Shown here piece after piece: positions 47,520 to 56,579 of a DNA stretch of 64,000 nt (position 1 is the first letter of the stretch; every line of letters begins with the position of its first letter). A model generated the notes under the pieces. That model was not told where the DNA came from and ran no database searches. It worked only from the letters and a program-made list of their open reading frames with translations. Made by a program: the position numbers and the translations under genes. This stretch comes from Diploptera punctata. Its lineage: Eukaryota > Arthropoda > Insecta > Blattodea > Blaberidae. The stretch lies in contig JASPKZ010004574.1 of NCBI GenBank assembly GCA_030220185.1, positions 620,001 through 684,000 on the forward strand, given 5' to 3'.

Positions 47520-48077
47520 TTAATTCGTCCAAAAATCTGGATGTGATAAATGTTGTTGACAAAATTCATCATTTCCTTGTGATAATTTTATCTTCTCGGT
47601 AGTTATATTTTCATCGCAGAATACGCGTCCTACATTCCTACTTAACGCGTCAACGTGCGGAAGTTTCTTTCCTGGTCGATGAATGATTTCATAATCAAAC
47701 TCAGCCAAACGTAGGCTCCATCGAGTTAATCTCGAGCTTGGATCCTTAAGATTCAAGAGCCACCTTAAAGCACTGTGGTCAGTGTATAAAATTAATTTAT
47801 GTCCATATAAGTAGCATCTGAATTGTTTAGTTGCTAAAATAACTGCTAATAGTTCTCTTTCAGTGCAATTATAATTCCGCTCTGCATTATTTAATTCTCT
47901 GCTACAATAAGCAACCGGTTTTTCAGAACCATCTCTTATCTGCGATAATACTGCACCTATTGCTGTATTAGAAGCGTCACAAGTTACAATGAAAGGTTGA
48001 GTGAAATCAGGATATATCAATAAGGGTTGTGAACTCAAAGCTTTCTTTAGCTTTTTGAATGCATCTACCTGTTCCAC
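47520..48077 (-). pseudogene. pol: RNase H domain, element B
   Basis: A single open frame of 185 codons. TCDASNTAIGAVLSQIRDG, NYNCTERELLAVI and LYTDHSALRWLLNLKDPSSRLTRW carry the catalytic Asp/Glu/Asp, and HRPGKKLPHVDALSRN the last Asp. It lies one stop codon downstream of the RT frame (TGA after LRKLT, ~48102). Otherwise well preserved. Confidence 0.85.
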
Positions 48078-48101
48078 ATTCCAAATAATTTTTTCATTCT
48101 T

Positions 48102-48830
48102 TCAAGTTAATTTTCTTAAAGGTTGAGCAATTTTCGCGAAATCTTGTACATGACGATAGTAAGAAGCTAAGCCTATGAATGATCGAATCTCTTTAACATT
48201 CTTAGGTGGAGGATAATTTTTAATTGCTTTTACTTTCTCAGGGTTTGGTTTCACACCGTCTTTATTAACAATGTGTCCTAGGTATTCAACCTGGTCTACT
48301 GCAAGCTGACATTTCTCGGCTTGTATCTTAAAATTAGCTCCTCTGAGTCTGTCAAACACTCTTTGTAATTTCTCAACATGACTTGGTATATCTTTCGACA
48401 ATATAATCAACTCATCTATATAACAAAAACAATCCACTCCTTTCAAACCCATCAAGATGTTATCTATACATCTTTGGTAACTAGAAGGCGCATTCATCAA
48501 TCCATAACACATTTTATTGAAATGAAAATGTCCCTGTGGAGTGCTGAAAGCCGTCTTTTCTTTATCAACATCTTCTATTTCAATTTGTAGATATCCACTA
48601 GCCATATCTAATACGGAAAACACTTTGCATTGGCCTAGAGAATCTAATGTTTCTACAATGTTTTGTATCGGATATGCATCAGATTTAGTCACCGAGTTCA
48701 AACCTCTTAGATCAACACATAATCTAAATTTTTGACATCCTTCATATGTTTTCTTTTTGACCATTATTATGGGACTGTTCCATGGAGAAACACTTTCCAC
48801 TGTTATTTTCTTTTTTCATCATATCATTGA
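48102..48830 (-). pseudogene. pol: reverse transcriptase, element B (catalytic box altered)
   Basis: The frame is open over fingers, palm and thumb: WNSPIIMVKKK, KFRLCVDLRGLNSVTKSDAYPI, VFSVLDMASGYLQIEIED, TAFSTPQGHFHFNKMCYGL. The catalytic box reads YIDE at 48411-48422 where RTs have YxDD, so the second catalytic Asp is a Glu. Thumb and connection (FKIQAEKCQLAVDQVEYLGHIV, IRSFIGLASYY) follow. An in-frame TGA ends it before RNase H. Confidence 0.9.
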
Positions 48831-50065
48831 TTTGTTCTTCCACTATAGGCTTTAATGCATGCGCTAACCTATTTTTCCGAATAGGTTTTGCATCACCCGT
48901 ATCTATAGCATGTTTAACTTTACTAGTACATCCTATATCTAAGCTACCTTCCTCGTAAAATAAATCTTTGTTCTTTTGTAATACACATGATAAAAATATC
49001 GAAATCTGTTTTTCCTAAATGTCCTAGTTTTGTCTGGAGATTTTTCTGAAAATTTTCATCATTGTTTCTTGAATTTTCCAAGTTATGTGTAATATTTACA
49101 GTATTTACAATATTATCTATTTCTAGACTTTCCACTTCTCCTAATTGTTCTCCTTTATTTAAAGCAATTTCTTCCTGTGAAAAGTTCAATATATGAACTG
49201 GTACGTATCCTAATAATCTTTCTCGTTTGGTTTTCTGACAATGTTTTTCATTTACGAGACCTTTTTTCTATATTCGGATGTACATTACTGTTACTTTTAC
49301 AGTATTTCTCTGGGGTGCATGATTCTCCAATTGTTCGATATCTCTTGGCATATCCTAGAAACCTAGAGTGTATTTGTCTTCCTCCATCCATCTGAACGGG
49401 ATCAGCATGGTGGGATTTGTCTGGCTCATGATTGTGCATTTCATGCGGCGATGCAATACTTTTAAGGCTAGCGATTCCCTCACTACATATACACTCTTGA
49501 ACTTCGGTACCTCGGTTCAGAGAATTCCTCCATTCCACTGGTTGACTGGTTATTTGACATGTTTCATTCAGCTTATTTACTGAGGACTTACTTATCCAAG
49601 GATTTTCGGATCCATAGTCTTCGGGGTTTTTTAATCTACACGACGAATCACGGCCAAGACGAGCTCCATGATCGTTAAAGGTGACGTCACTAACACTATG
49701 CGGCACAATGACACCAGGTATCATGGCATCTACAGGGTTAAATACAACTACTGGAGGGACACCGGCAAGGTCATAGCGTCCAACAACCTTGCCCTGAACT
49801 ATCTTTAATGCCAACGGCGATAACAACGTGTTGCCCTTTAGGTAGACCTTTGCGCGCCATGCTGGTGCTATTGTATTTAGATTTGAACAGTCCGTTCCAA
49901 AGCAGTGGCAGGATTGAGTGTGCTCCATACTTTCGAATCCAGGGAAGGCCAATCCACATGAACACGATTCAGTCGGTGCCTCGCTGCCTACGGTTTGTGT
50001 CCGGATCACAAAAACCGTACCATCTAACTTTTCTAAAGGCACATTGCGTGTGCTTAGCTTTATAC
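48831..50065 (-). pseudogene. pol: pol linker between protease and RT, element B
   Basis: The frames 49248-50061 and 48944-49189 are long, polar and variable. The first is Cys-rich at its start (SCSCGLAFPGFESMEHTQSCHCFG) and contains GVIVPHSVSDVTFNDHGARLG, the sort of post-protease region Ty3/Gypsy polyproteins have before RT. The frame of the protease at 54391-54718 runs into it without a gap if element N and one ATAC copy are discounted. Frameshifts at ~49230 and ~48900. Confidence 0.65.
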
Positions 50066-50369
50066 TGTGATGGGTGCAAAACGTACCATTTTGACCCCCT
50101 AAAAATTCCTTTAAAACATGTTAAAGAGAGAGTTATTTGCAGAGAGGAAACATTAGTAACATCCGGTATAGTCATGTAGTCGCATCAAAACAGATTACGG
50201 ATGCACGCGGTTTTCCTCATATCTGAAAGATCATAAGTCAAATCTCCTTATATGGGTTACACGTGGACTCTTTGCCCCCTAGCGCATCACGTATGCAATG
50301 TTCAAGGCGACTATCACGCGTGTAGAGGACAAAGAGAACGTCCCTTCGGCCAGCGCCTCAAAATGCTTG

Positions 50370-50410
50370 TATAAATACCCCCTGTCCCGGATGAAGGTTA
50401 TTCAGACTCT
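50370..50410 (+). promoter_or_regulatory. core promoter of element N 5' LTR
   Basis: TATAAATA at 50370-50377 and, 33 bp on, TTCAGACT, an arthropod-type initiator. The same pair is at 53820-53860 in the 3' LTR. Confidence 0.7.
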
Positions 50411-50508
50411 ACTAGAAATCAACTAAAAGTATATCGCCAGTCGATAGATAGAGGCCAGCTTCGCACTTTGACGCCAGCAACTACAACTCCGGGAGGACGC
50501 CAAATACC

Positions 50509-50551
50509 ATGAAGACTATTTTAACCATCACTACCATTATTACTCTACTTA
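50509..50551 (+). CDS. LTR-encoded signal-peptide exon (element N 5' LTR)
   Basis: ATG at 50509, 14 codons (MKTILTITTIITLL), then A|GTGAGT. The exon is 43 nt and ends in phase 1, exactly as in LTR-D and element C although the sequences differ. The peptide has a Lys near the N-terminus and a hydrophobic core, the shape of a signal peptide start. Unspliced RNA would read a 17-codon frame ending TGA. Confidence 0.55.
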
Positions 50552-50941
50552 GTGAGTATTGAGAACACTTTCTATATTCTATATTTTGTCTATGAATAGC
50601 TATCTCTCTTATGATAATTTAACATTGGTTGGTTGTAGATTTAAAACAGCCTGTTTATGCAATAACCTCACACTCTCTCCACACACATATATATACTTAC
50701 CTAAGTGTTAAGAAAGGAAAACTAGTTATTTTATGCCATTTACTATTATTCTATCAATCCTTGTTTCTTTGTAAATTAATATCTAATTAATAAATTTATG
50801 TTATATGTTATTTTGGTGAATTAATTATATTCATACTGTTGCCTGGAGAGACGCAGTCTGTGTCTCGAAAGGGAATCATCCCCTGCCGTAGGCACTCCAT
50901 GTGGACTTGCATAATGCTCCTCAGTTAGGCACGACAATTTC

Positions 50942-50961
50942 TGGTGGCAGCCTATTGGGAT
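50942..50961 (+). promoter_or_regulatory. primer-binding site, tRNA-Leu type (element N)
   Basis: TGGTGGCAGC at 50942-50951, then GGGATTTGAAC after a short mismatch. Together these match the acceptor stem and T-arm complement of tRNA-Leu. It starts five bases after the LTR end. Confidence 0.75.
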
Positions 50962-51043
50962 TTGAACTAAGGACTTCAGGTTCCGAAGACATAATCTGTT
51001 AAACTCAGATTGTGAGCAAGAAAAGTTATTTTCTCTATAGTTT

Positions 51044-51535
51044 ATGGCATCTTGGTTTAGAAACAAGAATCCTAATATCAGAACATTCACTATTTTATAT
51101 GTTAAGGTAGTTAAGGTAGAACGTCCAGTTTTCCTGCCAGATACAACAGAACTAGCAAAAGAGATCGTGTATAATTTCGTTAAGAATCATACTAACATTA
51201 AACCTAGTGTATTAGAAGAGCATTATTATAAGTTTGCTCATCTACAAGAAAAATCTAAGCTTGAGATTTGTTTTGAAGGGAAACCGAGAAATTATCCAGT
51301 ACCTACTGTTAAGTACATTAAATATGATAGAGATCCAGGAGTAGAAGCATACATTGATGTGGATGTACAGGTAGTTAAGCGCTATAGGGACAAAGAAAAG
51401 AAATACCCTGACATAAAAATAGATCGTACGGATCATTTTCAAATGTATGATGTGCCTAGCTCAATAAACAGGAAAGTTAGGATATCGTATTTGGACAAGA
51501 AAAAGGAAACGAATGAAAAACAACAAAAGAAATAA
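51044..51535 (+). CDS. ORF0: ~163-residue protein encoded before gag, intact copy (element N)
   Basis: Complete frame from ATG 51044 (MASWFRNKNPNIRTFTILYVKVV) to TAA 51533-51535. It sits between primer site and gag, where Ty3/Gypsy elements normally have only leader. Conserved with relics at 30061 and 56024: FTILYVKV, a NHTNI.P..LEE..YKFA block, FEG.P and DRDPGVEAYIDVDVQVVKRYR. Charged, Lys-rich C-terminus, no Cys pattern, no membrane segment; alternating hydrophobic residues suggest beta strands. No named family recognised. A pyrimidine-rich CTATAG lies just before the ATG and may be a splice acceptor. Confidence 0.7.
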   Translation: MASWFRNKNPNIRTFTILYVKVVKVERPVFLPDTTELAKEIVYNFVKNHTNIKPSVLEEHYYKFAHLQEKSKLEICFEGKPRNYPVPTVKYIKYDRDPGVEAYIDVDVQVVKRYRDKEKKYPDIKIDRTDHFQMYDVPSSINRKVRISYLDKKKETNEKQQKK

Positions 51536-51599
51536 GTGAATAGTTTATTGCCAAAAAAAAGAATTTTTTTTTTGGTTTCATAAAATTTTTATAAGAACC

Positions 51600-51860
51600 C
51601 CCCCCCGTACTATAAAGCACGGAAGGGAGAAGAGAGCCCAGTGAGGACTGCATGATTAGCATCCTCCCCCTCGATTAGAAGGAGGATTAGGCTGAGCCTA
51701 CAGTCCTCGTGATTTCGCTCCTCGCTGACAGGCACGTTCGACGCTTGCCCAGGGCAAACCGTAAGCGAATTGTTGTGGCGGGTGACCACCAGCCACTGTA
51801 CCTCTCGACGCCCGCAGCCAGGACATTCCCACACAAACTGTATGGGAAAGCGCTGAAAAT
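51600..51860 (+). other. conserved spacer between ORF0 and gag (element N)
   Basis: GC-rich stretch with shared strings to 30650-30925 (GGACATTCCCACAC, GGGAAAGCGCTGAAAA). A run of C (51599-51606) and a palindrome-like CTCCCCCTCGATTAGAAGGAGGA (stem arms TCCTCC/GGAGGA) suggest RNA structure. No frame is consistently open in all three copies. Confidence 0.45.
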
Positions 51861-51924
51861 AAAACAAAAATAAAACAGGTTAAGAAAATAGAAACTCAGA
51901 ATCGGTATAAATAACTTTGTAATT

Positions 51925-52089
51925 ATGAGCGAAGCAGAAGAAAGTAAGCCTATATTAGTAAAAGATCTAACAGTGGCCACATGGATAACTCCATGGAACC
52001 CTAAAACCGGAATCACAGTACATGACTTTCTGAAAAAGGTCGATGCCGCTGCTGAATCAAGCAGTCTGACTCGACCAAGATTATTGTGA
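51925..52089 (+). pseudogene. gag: gag N-terminal fragment (element N)
   Basis: ATG at 51925 opens MSEAEESKPILVKDLTVATW and continues FLKKVDAAAESSSLT, then meets the deletion junction near 52070 and stops at TGA 52087-52089. Compared with copies 1 and C it has lost everything after the first ~48 residues. The reading frame of the fused env piece is different. Confidence 0.75.
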
Positions 52090-52343
52090 TTGGAGGTAGT
52101 ATAATAATTGTTCTGGTCACTTTACTAATTGTAGTAATTTTCAGGAAGAAAATACAGTTATGCATAGCCCACAGGATATATCGAGTGAACCAGCGACGAC
52201 AGATGCAACGCACCGATGGCGTGCAAATATTAGAAGAACCAGCTAGAACTTCAACAAACCCGAATGGTTCAACTGAGGAAACATCTCTCGAAATGCAACC
52301 TCGAAACGCCGACAACGCTAAGATCTACTACGTGCGAAAATAA
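52072..52343 (+). pseudogene. env: env membrane anchor and cytoplasmic tail (element N)
   Basis: The frame open to TAA 52341-52343 encodes a hydrophobic span (IGGSIIIVLVTLLIVVIF) and then a basic tail (RKKIQLCIAHRIYRVNQRRQ) ending NAKIYYVRK. The end resembles the tail of element A env (AKVYFVRK). All of the ectodomain is missing, so no fusion activity can be expected. It follows the gag start directly because of a ~6-kb internal deletion, judged from the layout of A and B. Confidence 0.8.
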
Positions 52344-53518
52344 ATAGAATGTACACATGTTTTCATTTCAGGTACAAAAAGGTCTAAAAATACTCACTAA
52401 TATAGTAGATGCACATTTGAAATATGTAACACTAGTGATGGACAGTAAAGAACTTTCACTACGCAAACAATGTAACACTGACATAAGACTTTGTAACTTA
52501 CAGACATAACATTTATGTAAATATTTTCTTTTTATTTCTATCTATGTTTTTATTATGTTTTATTACAGTATAAGCTGTATGTTATTAAATGAGAAATAAT
52601 GTAGCAGAAGGAGGAAGTTAAACCGGAAGCTACAAAGTAGTTCCAGAGTATGTACACAGTGACTAAAAGAGGACCGGATGGATGTCGTCTGGCGAGGGCG
52701 GACGCATATTTTCGTGGTTATAATTCATAGGAATACATATGTGTAGAAGAGGTTATTATAAAACTGTTTATTAGTTATTAGGAAGAAGGAAATCAAAGAA
52801 GGGATGGGCGTGTTAAGCCTGCCTAGTAGAGGAAATTGGGTAGATTATAGAATCTAGGAAGCCAATTAAAAATTTGTTTGGAAATACAGGAGTGGAACTT
52901 AGTATATCCAACCCACTGTATGAATTGAAAGCCACAAAGGAAGTCGGACTAACCTCAGAATTACTCAAATTTCGTGGTCGATAAGTCACTTCTTGAATTA
53001 ACATTTTAGAAACAAACCACAATCGGATTATGCAATTATGTATTTAGTAGAGGTCAATGAAATTCTATGAATTTAATTAAGAGGTATATACTCATATGTT
53101 TACATACTCTAAGACTACAGAAAAAGTAAGTTTATGAACAAATAGAAATATGTAATCAACAAACCAATATTCTACTATATCAATTCTATGTATCAAGACA
53201 ACTGTTAGATAGAAACATTTATCTTATGTAACAATATAAAAGGATATCCAAGTTAATACTTACCCCCACCTGTGGACACCAAGATGTTTGTCCGCTCTGA
53301 GACATTGTGGTATTAGAATGATAATCCTCTTGTGGAATCATGCAGTTATATATGGGTCGTAGCACTGATGACGCGACCTTATCCTGTTTATCTTTTCGAA
53401 AGGAAAATTTTATACCTTGAAAGCAATTAAAATACACTTGGATGTCTTTTAGACAATACTTTTAGAGAATGCACGTCTGTTATGTTAGACGGTGTATTCT
53501 CACTTAAGGTGAGGATAG
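52344..53518 (+). other. 3' untranslated region of element N, with polypurine tract
   Basis: No coding sequence recognised. AAGGTGAGGATAG (53506-53518) directly before the 3' LTR is the likely polypurine tract for plus-strand priming. The small minus-strand frames here show no domain. The 1.17 kb is long for an errantivirus 3' end. Confidence 0.6.
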
Positions 53519-54386
53519 TGTGATGGGTGCAAAACGTACCATTTTGACCCCCTAAAAATTCCTTTAAAACATGTTAAAGAGAGAGTTATTTGCAGAGAGG
53601 AAACATTAGTAACATCCGGTATAGTCATGTAGTCGCATCAAAACAGATTACGGAAGCACGCGGTTTTCCTCATGTCCGAAAGATCATAAGTCAAATCTCC
53701 TTATATGGGTTACACGTGGAATCTTCACACCCTAGTGCGTCATGTAAACCATGTCCAAGGCAATCACGCGTGTAGAGGACAAAGAGAACGTCCTTTCGGC
53801 CAGCGCCCCAAAATGCTTGTATAAATACCCCCTGTCCCGGATGAAGGTTATTCAGACTCTACTAGAAATCAACTAAAAGTATATCGCCAGTCGATAGATA
53901 GAGGCCAGCTTCGCACCTTGACGACAGCAACTACAACTCCGGGAGGACGCCAAACGACATGAAGACTATTTTAGCCATTACTATCATTATTGCTCTACTT
54001 AGTGAGTATTGAGAACACTTTCTATATTTTATATTTTGTCTATGAATAGCTCTCTCTCTTATGATAATTTAACATTGTTTGGTTGTAGATTTAAAACAGC
54101 CTGTTTATGCAATAACCTCACACTCTCTCCACACACATATATATACTTACCTAAGTGTTAAGAAAGGAAAACTAGTTATTTTATGCCATTTACTATTATT
54201 CTATCAATCCTTGTTTCTTTGTAAATTAATATCTAATTAATAAATTTATGTTATATGTTATTTTGGTGAATTAATTATATTCATACTGTTGCCTGGAGAG
54301 ACGCAGTCTGTGTCTCGAAAGGGAATCATCCCCTGCCGTAGGCACTCCATGTGGACTTGCATAATGCTCCTCAGTTAGGCACGACA
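53519..54386 (+). repeat. 3' LTR of element N
   Basis: 868 bp, direct copy of 50066-50936, with the same TATA box (53820-53827). It holds its own copy of the 43-nt exon at 53959-54001, in which several residues differ but length, phase, hydrophobicity and donor (A|GTGAGT) are kept. Confidence 0.9.
53959..54001 (+). CDS. LTR-encoded signal-peptide exon (element N 3' LTR copy)
   Basis: Same exon as at 50509-50551: 43 nt, phase 1, reading MKTILAITIIIALL. The five or so base differences from the 5' copy either leave the residue unchanged or swap similar residues (Thr/Ala, Thr/Ile). As the downstream LTR copy it would not be spliced to this element's env. Confidence 0.45.
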
Positions 54387-54390
54387 ATAC

Positions 54391-54718
54391 ATCCAGCACT
54401 CAAGTCCACGCATGCTCCTACCGTGTGCAGAAAGTCCATGCCAAGTAAACCATCACCAGGGGCGCCTATTTCACTTACTAAAAATGTATGATTTATTTCG
54501 ATTCCGCCTATTTTAATTTTCATGTCTTGTTCTCCTATTACTGTAAGTCCAGTCCCTGTAACACCTCTAGCCACTAATTCACAATTTCTTACTTGTGCTT
54601 GCCAAGTGCCTGGCTTAACTAACGATATCGTAGCCCCAGTATCTACGATAAATCTTCTTTTGGTTCCTTCTGCTCCAATGGTCACGTAAGGCTCACTTAC
54701 GGATATATATGCAAGCAC
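54391..54718 (-). pseudogene. pol: aspartic protease, element B (interrupted by element N)
   Basis: Carries the active-site RFIVDTGATISLVKPG, GVTGTGLTVIGEQDMKIKIGG and the C-terminal LLGMDFLHTVGACVDLS. The frame is intact up to the insertion point, where the ATAC duplication and LTR of element N begin. Intact active site, so the protease was functional until at or shortly before element N landed. Confidence 0.88.
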
Positions 54719-55443
54719 ATTCTCTGGTGGCTCTACTTCAGGCTTGACGTCGGGGTTGCTGAACGTCGCTCTATCCCGTTTTAAGTTTGGCTCCCTCTTA
54801 GCCCACGTCGGGGTTGCTGAACGTCGCCCTATCCCGTTTTAAGATTGGCTCCCTCTTAGCCCACGTCGGGTTGGACAGCTCACAGCCATGTGCCCATACC
54901 CTTGGCACTGATAACATTGTACTCCCTGTAGATTCGAACCGTCCCTTTGGAAACCGTCGTTTCCCCGTAGTCCGGAGTTATGTCCTGCCGGAATCCCCGC
55001 ACCGACATTTCTTCTATATTCATTGTAACAATCACGACCCCTCCCAACTACTCGGCAACCACTATTCTGATTACTGGTCTGAGCCCTCGACCAGGAGTCC
55101 CCTCGGTGACAGGGCTGATTACCAACACCACTGCCACGAAACCCATTGTTACCCCGATATCCTCAACCATGGGAGCGTGTCCCTGAACCATAAGTGTTTG
55201 AGTTCACTCGATTATTATTAGTGTTACTATTATTAAAAAAGTATTACTGTTACTGCTTTCACCTTGGATACTAAATACTCGGGACGATTGGGTCCTATCT
55301 CGCCGAGTATCCTCTTCGTTTTACTGCTCTTGTGGCCATGGTCGCTATTTGTATCGCTTTTTCCAGCGTATCCGGCATCATATATCGCACTTGATCACCC
55401 GGATCACCAAAAAGTCCGTCTATATATATGGTAAGAAGCCTTC
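54719..55443 (-). pseudogene. gag: gag C-terminal part with zinc knuckle, element B
   Basis: The knuckle CYQCQGYGHMAVSC (54875-54916) is intact. Upstream, Gly/Arg/Asn-rich sequence (54930-55230) and a capsid-end piece LLTIYIDGLFGDPGDQVRYMMPDTLEKAIQIA (55340-55440) follow. A 58-bp tandem duplication (54747-54804, 54805-54862) after the knuckle breaks the frame towards the protease. gag is cut at 55443 by LTR sequence in the opposite orientation; the N-terminal half and 5' LTR of B are missing. Confidence 0.8.
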
Positions 55444-55612
55444 TGTCTGTACTGTCTACAATTGGGAACCTGGACCGGAACTCTCATCGACTTCAAGATG
55501 TTGGTCTCACACATGTTCTTGCTGATGCTTGGTATTCATTGTAAGTGAACGGCTGGTTACTTGAATTATTTAGACACAGTTAGAAACATTGCCGTTTCAC
55601 TTCTCAAACTTC

Positions 55613-55662
<50 letters not shown>

Positions 55663-55903
55663 AATAACTTGTAATAGTTTGATTATGGAATTTGTTCAAT
55701 TCACTGTTCATATTAGATATTTCAAGAAACAATTAGAAATTATATTCTTTTTGTTTTAATGTTAGTAACTCATATTAACTCATATGTATTAAATGTGTTT
55801 TTGTTCCAATAATCGTGTATTAATGAAGGTGCTACTTAGTAGGGTTGGTCGGCGATGAAGATTATAAAAGTATTATCCTAAAATTTCTCTGGTAGGCTGC
55901 AGA
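55444..55903 (+). repeat. partial LTR (R/U5 part) of element C
   Basis: Inverted copy of 42430-42895 in LTR-D. It starts at CTACAATTGGGAACC, about 40 nt after the expected transcription start of this LTR type, so U3 and promoter are absent. Contains (TA)n at 55617-55656. Ends GGTAGGCTGCAGA just before the primer site. Confidence 0.75.
55498..55540 (+). CDS. LTR-encoded signal-peptide exon (element C)
   Basis: Same 43-nt exon as in LTR-D (ATG 55498, donor T|GTAAGT after 55540). The peptide is identical to that in LTR-D. Confidence 0.5.
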
Positions 55904-55905
55904 AA

Positions 55906-55924
55906 TGGTGGCAGCGGTGGGATT
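55906..55924 (+). promoter_or_regulatory. primer-binding site, tRNA-Leu type (element C)
   Basis: TGGTGGCAGCGGTGGGATT, the best tRNA-Leu complement of the three in the window. It starts about two bases after the LTR end. Confidence 0.8.
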
Positions 55925-56023
55925 GAGTATATAGATAAACAATGGATAGAAAAATGATGGGAAAATGGAACAGTGGGCGTAAGAGCATTAGACGTAAGTT
56001 ACTACTTTCATGTTAGACAGTTG

Positions 56024-56395
56024 ATGGCTTCATTTTGTTTTCCATGTGTAGAACCTTCTGTCAAAACTTTTGCAATTTTAGATATACATTTGTTGAGCGT
56101 AACTCATCTGACAGCATTGAAGGGTGTGGTACGTTATACCCAGGAATTGCTACAAAACTTCTTTCGTGACCATACGAGAATAGATCCGAATGTGGTACTT
56201 GAGCATGTACCACAATTTATAGGTATGAAAGCAGGTTCTAGATTTGAAGTGGCATTCGAAGGTTATCCGATAAGATATAAAGATCCAACTTTAGATCATG
56301 TAGGTACCAGCCGGCACAAGGCTTGCTAGCTTTCTTTGAAGTAGAAGCAAAAGTAGTAAAAATATTTATTCCTCCTAACGTTAATACGATTTAGT
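56024..56395 (+). pseudogene. ORF0 copy of element C
   Basis: ATG at 56024 (MASFCFPCVEPSVKTFAILDI) lines up with the start of the copy at 51044. HTRIDPNVVLEHVPQFIGM, FEVAFEGYPI and then, after a shift near 56310, AFFEVEAKVVKIF correspond to the conserved blocks. It is the most diverged of the three copies yet keeps the position between primer site and gag. Frame broken once; stop at TAG ~56395. Confidence 0.65.
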
Positions 56396-56579
56396 AGAAA
56401 TTGAGAGAAAGATTACTTACCACTGTATGGAGTAGATGATCCACGGTACTCCCCTGCTTCACGAGTATCAATGAGCGAAAGACGAAAATAAGAATAAAAT
56501 CAATCGTTACATACAGTTATTGTTCTGGATGTAGGTGCTGTGCAGAAATTTTGTTCATTTTCAGTAAGGTAGGATAGCA

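Larger units (their letters stand above)
50066..50936 (+). repeat. 5' LTR of element N
   Basis: Starts TGTGATGGG, ends GGCACGACA. A TATA box (TATAAATA, 50370-50377) and a TCAGAC initiator (~50403) set the start of R. A polyadenylation signal AATAAA is at 50789-50794. It differs from the 3' LTR at roughly 25 positions by eye, mostly in the U3/R half. Confidence 0.9.
50066..54386 (+). mobile_element. Element N: internally deleted env-lineage LTR retroelement nested in element B
   Basis: Two LTRs (50066-50936 and 53519-54386) in direct orientation frame 2.6 kb. ATAC is duplicated at both outer ends (50062-50065, 54387-54390). Inside lie a tRNA-Leu primer site, ORF0, a conserved spacer, a gag start that runs directly into the last part of env, and ~1.2 kb of untranslated 3' sequence. 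All of pol is gone. It could have moved only with help from an intact relative. Confidence 0.92.

Noticed and set aside
51610..52315. Minus-strand frames (85, 109 and 100 codons) across the ORF0-gag spacer and env tail of element N
   Set aside because: They cross unrelated segments and the fusion joint; only the local CPxC string is shared with other copies, noted as a weak finding instead.
54814..55221. 135-codon plus-strand frame
   Set aside because: Antisense to the Gly/Arg-rich gag nucleocapsid region of element B, which explains the long chance frame.
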